Below are positions 33,934-42,745 of a stretch of 64,000 nt of DNA, one piece after another. Position 1 is the first letter of the stretch; each line of letters begins with the position of its first letter. The stretch covers positions 1 through 64,000 of the forward strand of contig CALVEM010000009.1 of assembly GCA_944326605.1 (NCBI GenBank). The letters run 5' to 3'. Both the position numbers and the translations under genes were made by a program. This DNA is from Candidatus Gastranaerophilales bacterium (GTDB lineage: Bacteria > Cyanobacteriota > Vampirovibrionia > Gastranaerophilales > Gastranaerophilaceae). Under the pieces are notes generated by a model that was given only the letters and a program-made list of their open reading frames with translations, ran no database searches and was not told the DNA's origin.

Positions 33934-35034
33934 TTATGATTCGACATATTCTCTCAAACGTTTACTGCGGTTTGGATGGCGTAATTTTCTCAAAGCTTTA
34001 GCTTCAATTTGTCTTATGCGTTCACGTGTTACGCCGAACAATTGACCGACTTCTTCTAAAGTTCTCTGGCGGCCGTCATCCATACCGAAACGTAGTCTCA
34101 AAACATCACGTTCTCTCGGTGAGAGAGTGCACAAAACTTCTGCAAGATCTTCTCTCAGAAGTTCTGATGCAACGGTTTTAATAGGTGCATCTGCTTCTTT
34201 ATCTTCAATAAAGTCGCCCAGTCTTGAATCTTCTTCTTTACCTATCGGAGTTTCAAGAGACAAAGGCTCCTGAGCAATTTTAATGATTTCACGAAGTTTT
34301 GGAATTGATACATTCATTTCAATTGCCAGTTCATCTTCGGTCGGTTTTCTTGAAAGTTCCTGTGCAAGGCGTCTTGTAACTTTTTTCAGTTTATTAATAG
34401 TTTCAACCATGTGAACCGGTATACGGATTGTTCTGGCCTGATCGGCAATAGCTCTTGTAATAGCCTGTCTAATCCACCATGTTGCATAAGTTGAGAATTT
34501 GAAACCTCTTTCATGGTCAAATTTTTCAGCTGCACGAATAAGACCTAAGTTGCCTTCCTGAATTAAGTCTAAGAAAAGCATTCCGCGTCCGACGTATTTT
34601 TTAGCGATTGAAACAACAAGACGTAAGTTTGCCTGAACAAGTTTTCTTTTAGCGATAGCACCGGGGGTTCCGCCTTCAAGAATTTTTCGTGCAAGTTCAA
34701 TTTCTTCGTTGGCGGAGAGAAGTTTAATTCTTCCGATTTCTCTTAAATACAATCTTACGGGGTCATCTACAGCTATTCCTTTCGGAACATCCAGATCAGT
34801 TTCTGATTCGTCATCATGGTTATTTGTCATATAGATATCTTCAAGGTTAATTTTTTTCCCGATTTTTTCGGTGACAATGTCTTCGATATTATCGGTGCTG
34901 ATATCCATATTCATGTAGTTTACGCTGTCTGTATCAGCTGAAAGGGCTGCTTCATCATCAATATCATTTAAATCAATGTTATCTTCGTCCATAATGCTGA
35001 CAACAGAGGAGTTAGATTGTCTTTTTTTACTCAT
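33934..35034 (-). CDS. rpoD: Housekeeping RNA polymerase sigma factor (sigma-70/RpoD)
   Basis: 366 residues, shorter than E. coli because the 1.1 and non-conserved regions are reduced to an acidic N-terminus. Region 1.2 ([14 protein letters not shown]), region 2 ([55 protein letters not shown]), region 3 and region 4 ([33 protein letters not shown]) are all standard. It recognises TTGACA/TATAAT promoters like those noted in this window. Overlaps the end of dnaG by eight bases, the usual macromolecular-synthesis operon order. Confidence 0.95.
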   Translation of the reverse strand: MSKKRQSNSSVVSIMDEDNIDLNDIDDEAALSADTDSVNYMNMDISTDNIEDIVTEKIGKKINLEDIYMTNNHDDESETDLDVPKGIAVDDPVRLYLREIGRIKLLSANEEIELARKILEGGTPGAIAKRKLVQANLRLVVSIAKKYVGRGMLFLDLIQEGNLGLIRAAEKFDHERGFKFSTYATWWIRQAITRAIADQARTIRIPVHMVETINKLKKVTRRLAQELSRKPTEDELAIEMNVSIPKLREIIKIAQEPLSLETPIGKEEDSRLGDFIEDKEADAPIKTVASELLREDLAEVLCTLSPRERDVLRLRFGMDDGRQRTLEEVGQLFGVTRERIRQIEAKALRKLRHPNRSKRLREYVES

Positions 35035-36907
35035 TCATTTTCTCCGATTTTAATCTGTTATTTATCTTATCTCTAAGCTGCATTTGAATTTTCAGGGCTT
35101 CTGTGTCATTATCATTTGCGCTTTTATATAAATTTCTGATTTGTTCCTGTTCTTTGCGTTTTTGGCATTCGTTGATTTTATTTATATTTTCTCTGATTGC
35201 CGTTACAAAATCCTTATCATCAAGATTCTGGAAAGTTTCGGAAGTTGTTATTAAATCAGTGATTATGCTTTGTACTTCCGGTTTTTCGATGAACGCTGTA
35301 TACAACTGTTCAATCAATTCTTTCACATTATTTACGGTACATGTTAATTTGTCAATTGCAGATTTTACATTTATTAACGTTTCGTCCGTAAACGGGGTAT
35401 CACTTATCATTTGCTTGATTTCATCAAATGAAAAATGATTGTCGGTTACAAGAAAAACGCTCAATAAATTTTTTTGCGCTTTTTCAGAAATTGGTATATT
35501 TTTCTTAACAATTTTTTCTATGTTTGCATCTTTTTCACGGTCGAAACTTTGTGCTTTCTTGACTTCACGCATCAAAGCGTTTTCGTCAATATTAAGTGTA
35601 TTGGCAATCATTCTTATATATTCTGACTGTATGATTTCATTTTTTATTTCTTTTAAAAGCGGAATAATTTCTTTAACCGTTTTGGTTTTTTCTATTGGGG
35701 TTTTTGGTTTTTCCTTCATTATGTTGTTAAGTTGAAAATCTAATAATAAAGGTGCATGAGCCATATATTCCCTGTAGCTTTCGGCTCCGACCGAGCGGAT
35801 GAATTCATCGGGGTCTTTGCCTTCGGGCGGAGCTATCACTCTTATTTCGCAGGAATATTTATCATTTGTTGTTGAAATATAACTTTCGTCAAACTGTTTA
35901 ATATTTCCCAATCCTGAGAAAGTTTCTTTAATAAGCTCTGCGTTTCTGTTTGTGGCTTTTTGCCCTGCGGCATCCGTGTCAAATGACAGGTAAATTCTTC
36001 TTGACGGCGTGTACCTTGAAAGGAGTTTAATATGGTCGGTCGTCAAAGAAGTACCGCAGGAAGCCACAGCATTTTCTATTCCGTGTGCCTGAGCGGATAT
36101 TACATCAAAATATCCCTCCATTAAAATAACACTGTCTTCTTGTTTTATCGCATCTTTTGCAGTATAAAGTCCGAAAAGCAGTTTGCTTTTATTATATATT
36201 AATGAATCTGATGAATTAAGATACTTTGGCTGCTGGTCTTTTTCTATTGCGCGTGCACCGAATGCGACAACTTCTCCGAATTCATTTTGAATCGGGATAA
36301 TAACGCGGTTCCTAAATCTGTCAATGTAATCGCCTTCACGCGTTTTGATTATCAAACCTGCTTTTTCAAGAACTTCATCTGAAAATTCATCTCTAAATTT
36401 TTTATAAAAGGTTTCATAAGTTTTTGGTGCAAGACCAAGATTATATTTTTCTATTATGTCTTTTGTAATCCCTCTGCCTGAAAGGTAATCAAGCACTTTT
36501 GAAGTCTCGGGATTTTTGTCTTTTAAAAGTCTCAGGTTATAAAATTCCGCCGCTTTTGAGCAGGCTTTTATCATTGCTTCTTTCAGTCCCTTTGATTCCG
36601 ATCTTTTAAAATTTTTGGGCATTTCAAGACCGAATTTTTCGGCAAGTTCTCTTATAACTTCTATAAATTCTTTATTCTGGGTTTTCATTATAAAAGTTAG
36701 CGCATCACCGCCTGCGCCGCAGCCAAAGCATTTAAAAAATCCCAGATTAGGGTTAACCGAAAAAGAAGGGGTTTTTTCTTTATGAAAAGGACAGCAGCCC
36801 CAGTAGTGGCTTCCGCTTTTTTTTAATATAACCTCTTTGGATACAACTTCGACTATATCAAGCCTGTCTTTTATCTGGGTAACTAATTCTTCAATAGTAT
36901 CTGCCAT
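35027..36907 (-). CDS. dnaG: DNA primase
   Basis: 626 residues making RNA primers for replication. Zinc-binding N-terminus ([14 protein letters not shown] with [11 protein letters not shown], residues 36-65). RNA-polymerase core with TOPRIM motifs [11 protein letters not shown] (near 262) and [11 protein letters not shown] (near 312). C-terminal helical DnaB-interacting region. The start has no SD sequence; TGA-TAATAT ends six bases before the ATG, predicting a leaderless mRNA. rpoD follows with an eight-base overlap. Confidence 0.95.
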   Translation of the reverse strand: MADTIEELVTQIKDRLDIVEVVSKEVILKKSGSHYWGCCPFHKEKTPSFSVNPNLGFFKCFGCGAGGDALTFIMKTQNKEFIEVIRELAEKFGLEMPKNFKRSESKGLKEAMIKACSKAAEFYNLRLLKDKNPETSKVLDYLSGRGITKDIIEKYNLGLAPKTYETFYKKFRDEFSDEVLEKAGLIIKTREGDYIDRFRNRVIIPIQNEFGEVVAFGARAIEKDQQPKYLNSSDSLIYNKSKLLFGLYTAKDAIKQEDSVILMEGYFDVISAQAHGIENAVASCGTSLTTDHIKLLSRYTPSRRIYLSFDTDAAGQKATNRNAELIKETFSGLGNIKQFDESYISTTNDKYSCEIRVIAPPEGKDPDEFIRSVGAESYREYMAHAPLLLDFQLNNIMKEKPKTPIEKTKTVKEIIPLLKEIKNEIIQSEYIRMIANTLNIDENALMREVKKAQSFDREKDANIEKIVKKNIPISEKAQKNLLSVFLVTDNHFSFDEIKQMISDTPFTDETLINVKSAIDKLTCTVNNVKELIEQLYTAFIEKPEVQSIITDLITTSETFQNLDDKDFVTAIRENINKINECQKRKEQEQIRNLYKSANDNDTEALKIQMQLRDKINNRLKSEKMNE

Positions 36908-36913
36908 AACAAA

Positions 36914-36919
36914 ATATTA
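36914..36919 (-). promoter_or_regulatory. Extended -10 of leaderless dnaG-rpoD mRNA
   Basis: Minus-strand TGA-TAATAT, six bases TTTGTT, then the ATG at 36907. No SD sequence. Confidence 0.55.
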
Positions 36920-37000
36920 TCATTAACAAAAATTTTTATCAAAATTATACCTAGAAGGGTAATTGATTAAAAGGGTTTTGTAATTATTATTCATTGTGTG

Positions 37001-38428
37001 ATGAAAAATTTGTTGTCTGCCAACGATAGGCAGGATATTGTTTTTGTTAATGATGTAAGAGAGCTTAAAGGTGTCAGGGGTCTTTCAAATAAAAGACTTT
37101 GTATAATAAAAACGGATTTTAAAGATATTAATAAAATAAAAAAAGTATGTAAATCTTATCCTGAGCTGGAGGTATGGCTGGCATGCAGACAGATTTCAAG
37201 AGAAAATATAATATCGGCAAATATGTGCGGGATAAAAAATATTGTTGAATATCCGCTTAAACAGGAATTAATTGATAAATTATTGGAACGGGATATGTTA
37301 AAAAATTCCGTTTATTCCGCAGGAAAAGATAAAAATAAATATAAAGCAATAAAGGGTTTAAAGGTTATGATTGTAGATGACAATCCTTTAAATACCGGAC
37401 TGTTAAAAGAAACTCTAAAAGATTTGGGTTTAAATCTTTTTGTTTTTCAAAAACCTGAAGAAGCTGCAAAAATTGTTGAGACTGAAAAAATAGATTTATT
37501 TCTTCTTGACATAATGATGCCGGATATGTCAGGATTTGAACTTGCAAGAATTATTCAAAAAACAAGATTAAATTCAAATACGCCTATTATATTTATCTCT
37601 GCATTGTCAGACAGTGAATATAAAGTTAAAAGTTTTGATCTTGGTTCTTGCGCTTATATTGAAAAGCCGTTTGATGTAAAAGTTTTACAGTCGCAAATTT
37701 TCAGTCTTTTAAAATCCCGTAATGATATTGAAAAACAGTCAAAATTAATGGATTCATATATGGCAATGGTAATTCATGATATGAAAGGTCCTGTACAGGC
37801 GGAGCTTTCCGCATTGAAACTTATGACCGGTTCATACGGTCAAAATCTTAATGATGATCAAAGAGAAATTCTCGATGATGTTATAAATTCTACAAAATAC
37901 CTCCAAAATCTTGTCGGAAATATTCTTGAAAAATACAAAGGCGACAATGGAAAGGTTATTATAACAAAATCTCTTAATTCTTTTAAAAAGCTTGTAAGTG
38001 AATGCTGTGATGAAGTAAAATACATTGCTCCAGAAAAAAATTTAATGATAAATGTTTCATACCGTTCAAAAATAGATAACATATATTTTGATTATGATGA
38101 AATCAAACGTGTTGTACATAATATTTTGACTAACGGAATAAAATACAGCTTTAAAAATGAAGAGATTATTGTAAATGTTACAAATGACGAAAAAAATATA
38201 ATTTTTTCGGTTACAAACAGAGGCTTAGGGCTGGATATGAAAAAAATAGGCAATGTTTTTGAAAAATTTACTTCATATTGTGAGGAACAAAAAAGTGTAA
38301 ATGCCGGATTGGGTTTGTACATCTCAAAACAGATTATTGATGCACACGGCGGAACAATAGACTTTGTAAGTATTCCTAATAAGGAAACGACAGTTACTTT
38401 TACTCTTCCTGTTAATCTTCAGGCTTGA
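37001..38428 (+). CDS. Soluble response-regulator/histidine-kinase hybrid
   Basis: 475 residues with no membrane segment or classical sensor domain. A divergent N-terminal receiver-like segment (residues 15-85) precedes a true receiver domain ([10 protein letters not shown] at 122, [11 protein letters not shown] with the phospho-Asp near 168, FISALSD, YIEKPFD). Then comes a kinase: H-box [13 protein letters not shown] (His near 257), N-box [10 protein letters not shown], and [11 protein letters not shown] with G2-type loops. Phosphate probably flows between the receiver and kinase or to an unlinked regulator. Architecture resembles cyanobacterial REC-HK proteins. Start is ATG 37001 or GTG 36998; no SD. 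Confidence 0.85.
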   Translation: MKNLLSANDRQDIVFVNDVRELKGVRGLSNKRLCIIKTDFKDINKIKKVCKSYPELEVWLACRQISRENIISANMCGIKNIVEYPLKQELIDKLLERDMLKNSVYSAGKDKNKYKAIKGLKVMIVDDNPLNTGLLKETLKDLGLNLFVFQKPEEAAKIVETEKIDLFLLDIMMPDMSGFELARIIQKTRLNSNTPIIFISALSDSEYKVKSFDLGSCAYIEKPFDVKVLQSQIFSLLKSRNDIEKQSKLMDSYMAMVIHDMKGPVQAELSALKLMTGSYGQNLNDDQREILDDVINSTKYLQNLVGNILEKYKGDNGKVIITKSLNSFKKLVSECCDEVKYIAPEKNLMINVSYRSKIDNIYFDYDEIKRVVHNILTNGIKYSFKNEEIIVNVTNDEKNIIFSVTNRGLGLDMKKIGNVFEKFTSYCEEQKSVNAGLGLYISKQIIDAHGGTIDFVSIPNKETTVTFTLPVNLQA

Positions 38429-38446
38429 TGTTCAATGTTTTTTTCA

Positions 38447-38452
38447 TATAAT
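38447..38452 (+). promoter_or_regulatory. -10 of probable leaderless lepA mRNA
   Basis: TATAAT with seven bases to the ATG at 38460 and no SD sequence. Confidence 0.45.
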
Positions 38453-38459
38453 AAAAATT

Positions 38460-40262
38460 ATGAAGTACAGAGAAAATGTCAGAAATTTTTGTATCATTGC
38501 CCACATTGACCACGGAAAGTCAACATTAGCCGATCGTTTGCTTGAAAAAACAGGAACTGTTGCCCAGCGTGATATGCAAAATCAAATTATGGATTCCATG
38601 GATATTGAGCGGGAACGCGGTATTACCATAAAATTAAATTCCGCCCGTATGAAATATAAAGCCAAAAACGGAAAAGAATATGAGCTTAATTTGATTGATA
38701 CGCCGGGGCATGTTGATTTTTCTTACGAAGTTTCGCGGTCTCTTGCGGCATGTGAAGGTGCTTTGCTTATAGTTGACGCGACGCAGGGGGTTGAGGCGCA
38801 GACACTTGCTAATGTTTACCTTGCAATTGAGCAGAATCTGGAAATTATTCCTGTAATAAATAAAATAGATCTTCCTTCTGCCGATGTTGACCGCGTGAAA
38901 GAAGAAATAGAGGAAGTTTTGGGTATTGACGCTTCTCTCGCAATTCCTGTGAGTGCAAAAGCTGGTATCGGGATTGATGAGGTGCTTGAAGCTATTGTTG
39001 ATTTAATTCCGCCGCCTGAAGATAATTCCGGCAAACCTTTGAGGGCGCTTGTTTTTGACAGTGCGTATGACCAGTATTTGGGAACTCTTTGTTTCTTTAA
39101 GATTATGGATGGTAAAATCAAACTTGGCGACAGAGTTAAGTTTATGGCGTCAGGTAAAGAATATGATGTTGTGGAACTGGGATATCAGACACCTTCAAGA
39201 GTTCAGGTAAATGAACTTGTGTGCGGCGATGTAGGATATTTTGCCGGTTCTATAAAAGAGTTGACAAGATTTGTCGGTGACACTCTGACAACTGTTGAAA
39301 ATCCGGCAAAAGAACCGTTGCCCGGTTATAAAGAAGCCCTGCCAATGGTGTTTTCAGGACTTTATCCAGTTGATAACGATGATTATGCTGACTTGAAAGA
39401 GGCTCTTGAAAAATTAAAACTTAACGACAGCAGTATTACATTTGAACCCGAGACATCAAGTGCTTTAGGGTTTGGTTTCCGCTGCGGTTTTCTCGGGATG
39501 CTGCACATGGAAATAGCTCAGGAGCGGCTGGAGCGTGAATACGGACTTTCGCTTGTTACAACTGCACCTTCCGTTGTTTATAAGGTTCATAAAACAAACG
39601 GGGAGGTTGTGGAAATTGACAACCCCGCAAATCTTCCGCCTGCGCAGTACAGGGAATATATTGAAGAACCTTATGTAAAAGTTCAGATTATTGCGCCGAA
39701 CGATTATGTCGGAACTTTGATGGATTTGGCACAGACAAAACGCGGAATTTTCAAAAACATGTCTTATATTGACAAAGTGCGCGCCTCGCTTGAATATGAA
39801 ATTCCTTTGAGCGAAGTCATTACAGATTTTTATGACCAGTTAAAGTCACGAACTAAAGGCTATGCAAGTATGGACTATGAGTTTAAGGATTACAAACGCT
39901 CCAAACTTGTTAAGCTTGATATAATGCTTGCGGGCGAAGTTGTTGACGCTTTATCAGTTATTTGCCATGAGGACAGTGCATTTTATATAGGTCAGAAACT
40001 TACTGCAAAGTTAAAAGATATAATCCCCCGCCAGTTGTTTGAAGTGCCTGTTCAGGCTGCAATCGGCGGAAGAGTTATTGCAAGAACAAATATAAAAGCA
40101 ATGCGTAAAAATGTTCTTGATAAATGTTACGGCGGAGATATTTCGCGTAAGCGAAAACTGCTTGAAAAACAAAAGAAAGGTAAAAAACGTATGAAATCTA
40201 TAGGCAGAGTAGAAGTTCCTCAGGAAGCTTTTATGGCTGTTCTGAGTCTTGAGGAGGAATAA
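38460..40262 (+). CDS. lepA: Elongation factor 4 (LepA)
   Basis: 600 residues, ribosome-bound translational GTPase involved in initiation/assembly and back-translocation under stress. G1 [14 protein letters not shown] (15-28), switch I with RGITIK, G3 DTPGHVDF, G4 NKIDLP, G5 SAKAG. The LepA-specific C-terminal domain ends [20 protein letters not shown]. Length is exactly as in the family. The last 32 bases overlap the convergent LuxR-type gene. Confidence 0.96.
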   Translation: MKYRENVRNFCIIAHIDHGKSTLADRLLEKTGTVAQRDMQNQIMDSMDIERERGITIKLNSARMKYKAKNGKEYELNLIDTPGHVDFSYEVSRSLAACEGALLIVDATQGVEAQTLANVYLAIEQNLEIIPVINKIDLPSADVDRVKEEIEEVLGIDASLAIPVSAKAGIGIDEVLEAIVDLIPPPEDNSGKPLRALVFDSAYDQYLGTLCFFKIMDGKIKLGDRVKFMASGKEYDVVELGYQTPSRVQVNELVCGDVGYFAGSIKELTRFVGDTLTTVENPAKEPLPGYKEALPMVFSGLYPVDNDDYADLKEALEKLKLNDSSITFEPETSSALGFGFRCGFLGMLHMEIAQERLEREYGLSLVTTAPSVVYKVHKTNGEVVEIDNPANLPPAQYREYIEEPYVKVQIIAPNDYVGTLMDLAQTKRGIFKNMSYIDKVRASLEYEIPLSEVITDFYDQLKSRTKGYASMDYEFKDYKRSKLVKLDIMLAGEVVDALSVICHEDSAFYIGQKLTAKLKDIIPRQLFEVPVQAAIGGRVIARTNIKAMRKNVLDKCYGGDISRKRKLLEKQKKGKKRMKSIGRVEVPQEAFMAVLSLEEE

Positions 40263-40461
40263 TACCTTTATCTCTGGCTTTCATTGCTGCTTCAATTCTG
40301 TTTTTTACTCCGAATTTATCGTAAATATGCGTAAGATGTGCTTTTACGGTATGTGATGTTATACAGAGTTCTTTCCCTATTACATCATTGCTTTTTCCAA
40401 GTACCATTTCCTGTAGCACGTCCATTTCACGCGATGTTAGACCTGATTTTTTCTTTTTCAT
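40231..40461 (-). CDS. Stand-alone LuxR/GerE-type HTH protein
   Basis: 76 residues comprising little more than a GerE DNA-binding domain: [20 protein letters not shown], then [20 protein letters not shown] with the recognition helix, and [15 protein letters not shown]. No receiver or ligand domain. GAGG lies only two bases before the ATG. Its 3' end overlaps the end of lepA antisense by 32 bases. It may be the DNA-binding partner of an orphan receiver such as the hybrid at 37001, but that is conjecture. Confidence 0.75.
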   Translation of the reverse strand: MKKKKSGLTSREMDVLQEMVLGKSNDVIGKELCITSHTVKAHLTHIYDKFGVKNRIEAAMKARDKGIIPPQDSEQP

Positions 40462-40785
40462 AGCCTCTTTCTTTATTTATTAGCTTCTCACTTCCAATAT
40501 CTTTATAATAATCTTAGCAAAACGCTGTTATAATGCTATTAGACAAAAGTATAAATTTAAAAAACAGCGGCTGATAGCGTTGTATAGTGATTTTTAAGGC
40601 AATGTAAAGAAATGTTAATAAATATGTAAAAAATATATATCATGCACGCAATTTTTAAATACAAAAATACTTTATATAAATACGGAAATCAATTTAAAGG
40701 AATTTTAAGAGAACAGAGTATTGTTATTCAATTAAAATTAATTAAATAGATTAAGAGAATGTGAGTAAAAAACGGAGAACAGGAA
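40462..40785. promoter_or_regulatory. Intergenic region with extended -10 and palindrome
   Basis: TGT-TATAAT at 40526-40534 (plus strand) is an extended -10. Around its start point GCTATTAG (40535-40542) can pair with CTGATAGC (40571-40578), and AACGCT (40521) mirrors AGCGTT (40576). This would give a leader of about 245 nt for the gene at 40786. The remainder is A/T-rich with nothing else recognisable. Confidence 0.4.
40760..40771. repeat. Motif TGTGAGTAAAAA, 5' arm flanking first paralogue
   Basis: Inverted copy TTTTTACTCACA lies at 41222-41233, just after the stop of the same gene (12-base perfect match). The 5' arm ends a few bases before the SD sequence. Confidence 0.6.
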
Positions 40786-41208
40786 ATGACAAAAATTAAC
40801 GGAAATGACGGTATGAATTTTTATTTCGGACTGAATTCATTAAACGTAAACAAAACTGGCAAGTCTGCAAAAACAGATGCAACAGAAAAATCTGCATCTG
40901 CAAAGGAAACAGCACCGGCTGATTTTGATTTTGGCGTCGGCTCTAAACAACGTGCGGAACAGATTAAAGGAATGGAAGTTGAAGGAGTAACAAAAATTCC
41001 GCAGGAAGATCAGCAGGAATTAAACAGTCTTGCACAAATTGCAGGGATAAAGAATATTTCCGTAACACAGCCGGTTTATAACAGAATAAGTAATTCTGTT
41101 CAGCAGGTCGGGACAGTTATGGGAGAAATCGAAACAGAAAATAATGCAGAACAGTTGTATAAGTCTCAAGAATTTGCTGTATTGAATACATTATTCGGAA
41201 TTGTATAA
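40786..41208 (+). CDS. Hypothetical protein, paralogue of next gene
   Basis: 140 residues with GGAG ten bases before the ATG. The N-terminal half is Lys/Ala/Ser-rich and disordered (SAKTDATEKSASAKETAPAD). The C-terminal half (from about 65) has the shared pattern L-x-x-(I/M)-A-G-(I/V), V-Y-x-R-I, Q-V and IETEN-x-x-E-x-L, ending in an EF-x-x-L-x-x-(I/L)-F strand or helix. The next gene, of identical length, has the same C-terminal pattern. Both are bracketed by an inverted TGTGAGTAAAA motif. No known family. Confidence 0.65.
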   Translation: MTKINGNDGMNFYFGLNSLNVNKTGKSAKTDATEKSASAKETAPADFDFGVGSKQRAEQIKGMEVEGVTKIPQEDQQELNSLAQIAGIKNISVTQPVYNRISNSVQQVGTVMGEIETENNAEQLYKSQEFAVLNTLFGIV

Positions 41209-41221
41209 AATATAAATTTGA

Positions 41222-41275
41222 TTTTTACTCACAAGGTTTGATGACCGGTTAATAATTTAGCCGGTCATTTTGTTT
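41222..41275 (+). terminator. Inverted motif and terminator after first paralogue
   Basis: TTTTTACTCACA at 41222-41233 is the inverted copy of the motif in the 5' leader. It is followed by ATGACCGG/CCGGTCAT (41241-41268), an 8-bp stem with a T-rich tail. Confidence 0.7.
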
Positions 41276-41341
41276 GTAAAGTTTTCTTAACAATTACCCT
41301 AAAAGATTAAAGTTTTGTTGTCTGAGTGCCGATACATATTA

Positions 41342-41352
41342 TGTGAGTAAAA
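41342..41352. repeat. Motif TGTGAGTAAAA, 5' arm flanking second paralogue
   Basis: Same motif as at 40760, again just before the SD sequence. The inverted copy (TTTACTCACA) is at 41814-41823 after the gene. Confidence 0.6.
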
Positions 41353-41367
41353 TATGGAGAAGTGGAA

Positions 41368-41784
41368 ATGTCAGAAAAAATTACAGGAAACAAACAGCAG
41401 GATTTAGCGGCACTTAAGGCTTACTATGAAGCTTTACGGGCTTCAAAAGGTGAAAAACAGCAGGTAGAAGAAGTTCAGGCACAAGATGTTAAACCGCAGA
41501 CAAAAGAGCTTGGCGAAAAATTACTTGAACAGCCCTATGCAAAAGTTAATTTTGTTTCATCTCAAGGAGTTGTTGCAAAAGAAGATGCAGCTGATTTAGA
41601 GCAGCTTTTTGCAATGGCAGGTGTAAGTAAAAACCGTATGCCTTCAAAAACTGTTTATGAAAGAATTGGCGGGGCTGTTGCGCAGGTTTCTAAAGCTATG
41701 ACAGATATTGAAACCGAAAATCACGTTGAAGCTTTATTTAATTCTCCGGAATTTAAAACACTTGATAATATTTTCTTCTCATAA
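41368..41784 (+). CDS. Hypothetical protein, paralogue of previous gene
   Basis: 138 residues from the ATG at 41368 (GGAG eight bases upstream; the GTG at 41362 is inside that spacing). The N-terminus is Gln/Lys-rich (KQQDLAALKAYYEALRASKG). The C-terminal half LEQLFAMAGVSKNRMPSKTV, RIGGAVAQVSKAM, TDIETENHVEALFNSPEFKT aligns with the upstream neighbour. Leader and trailer motifs are also shared, so the whole transcription unit appears duplicated. Function unknown. Confidence 0.65.
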   Translation: MSEKITGNKQQDLAALKAYYEALRASKGEKQQVEEVQAQDVKPQTKELGEKLLEQPYAKVNFVSSQGVVAKEDAADLEQLFAMAGVSKNRMPSKTVYERIGGAVAQVSKAMTDIETENHVEALFNSPEFKTLDNIFFS

Positions 41785-41813
41785 TTATGTCTTACAAACT
41801 TATAGAATATATA

Positions 41814-41877
41814 TTTACTCACACACATTTTAGAAAAAATCATTTTTTAAAAAGACCGCATACCGGTCTTTTTTTAT
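41814..41877 (+). terminator. Inverted motif and terminator after second paralogue
   Basis: TTTACTCACA (41814-41823) mirrors the 5' motif. AAAGACCG/CGGTCTTT (41851-41871) with a CATAC loop and a following T-run is the terminator. Confidence 0.8.
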
Positions 41878-41921
41878 TATTTTAATAAATAATTCTACTT
41901 TACAACAGTAATTTTCCCGTG

Positions 41922-41927
41922 TACTAT
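41922..41927 (+). promoter_or_regulatory. -10 of a leaderless mRNA
   Basis: TACTAT, six bases AAGCTT, then the ATG at 41934. No SD sequence. Confidence 0.45.
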
Positions 41928-41933
41928 AAGCTT

Positions 41934-42647
41934 ATGCCGGACTTATTTGTAACAGGGGTTGACGAATATTCAGATAAAATTTTTGTAACCGCGGGGCTTG
42001 CGGCTACAATGCAGTCGCTCGGTTATTCAACGGGAGTTTACAAGCCTGTTGATGTCGGAGCAATAGAAAAAAACGGGTTTATTCAATCATCAGACCTTGC
42101 ATTTGTGAAATTTGCTGACCCGTATATAAAAACATATTTTTCTTATCTTTTTAAAGGCAAATCAACACCGATAATTTCTGCTGCTGCAGAAAATACTGTC
42201 ATAGAAAAAAATGTAATTTTGAGTGACTTTCAAAAAATTCAGGATGTTAATGAATGCTTGCTTGTAGACGGCAGTTTCGGGCTGGCATCGCCGTTAAGCA
42301 AAAATTTTCTGGAAGAAGATATGGTAAAAATGCTTGATTTACCGCTTTTGCTTGTTGTTTGTGCAAAAGCTGCTAATATAAATAATATTCTTCTTACAAT
42401 AAATCACGCTTCAGAAACCGGCATAAATTTGCGCGGGGTTATTTTGAGTAATTATCCACAAAGCAGTGAAGACGTAAATATAAAACTCATGCCGCGTTTG
42501 ATTGAGGAATATACGAATACAAAGGTTCTGGGTATTTTGCCGGAGTTTGATAAAAATTTAAATCCTAATGATTTGATAACAGAGATTTTAAACGGTGTTG
42601 ATGTGGAGGGTATCTTTAGTCTTCGTATAGCAAAATTACAAATTTAA
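41934..42647 (+). CDS. BioD-like (dethiobiotin synthetase fold) protein with altered P-loop
   Basis: 237 residues. The overall order fits the BioD/AAA_26 fold: N-terminal LFVTGVD, then LGYSTGVYKPVDVGA (KP-V/Q motif near 35-45), LLVDGSFGLASPL (strand B with Gly-rich loop) and GVILSNYP. However the Walker A equivalent reads GVDEYSDKIFV where BioD has GTDTGVGKT, so the glycines and Thr are lost and only Lys remains. Either ATP binding is lost or the function has changed. No bio genes are nearby. Start at 41934 supported by the -10 spacing; an earlier GTG at 41919 lies within the promoter. Confidence 0.6.
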   Translation: MPDLFVTGVDEYSDKIFVTAGLAATMQSLGYSTGVYKPVDVGAIEKNGFIQSSDLAFVKFADPYIKTYFSYLFKGKSTPIISAAAENTVIEKNVILSDFQKIQDVNECLLVDGSFGLASPLSKNFLEEDMVKMLDLPLLLVVCAKAANINNILLTINHASETGINLRGVILSNYPQSSEDVNIKLMPRLIEEYTNTKVLGILPEFDKNLNPNDLITEILNGVDVEGIFSLRIAKLQI

Positions 42648-42745
42648 AAGATATAAAGTTTGTATTAATTAAACTTTACAAAATAGCAAAAATTAAAAAT
42701 GATAAGTTTTTTCTTATTAGAAAAATTAAAAGAGGGTTATTCAAC

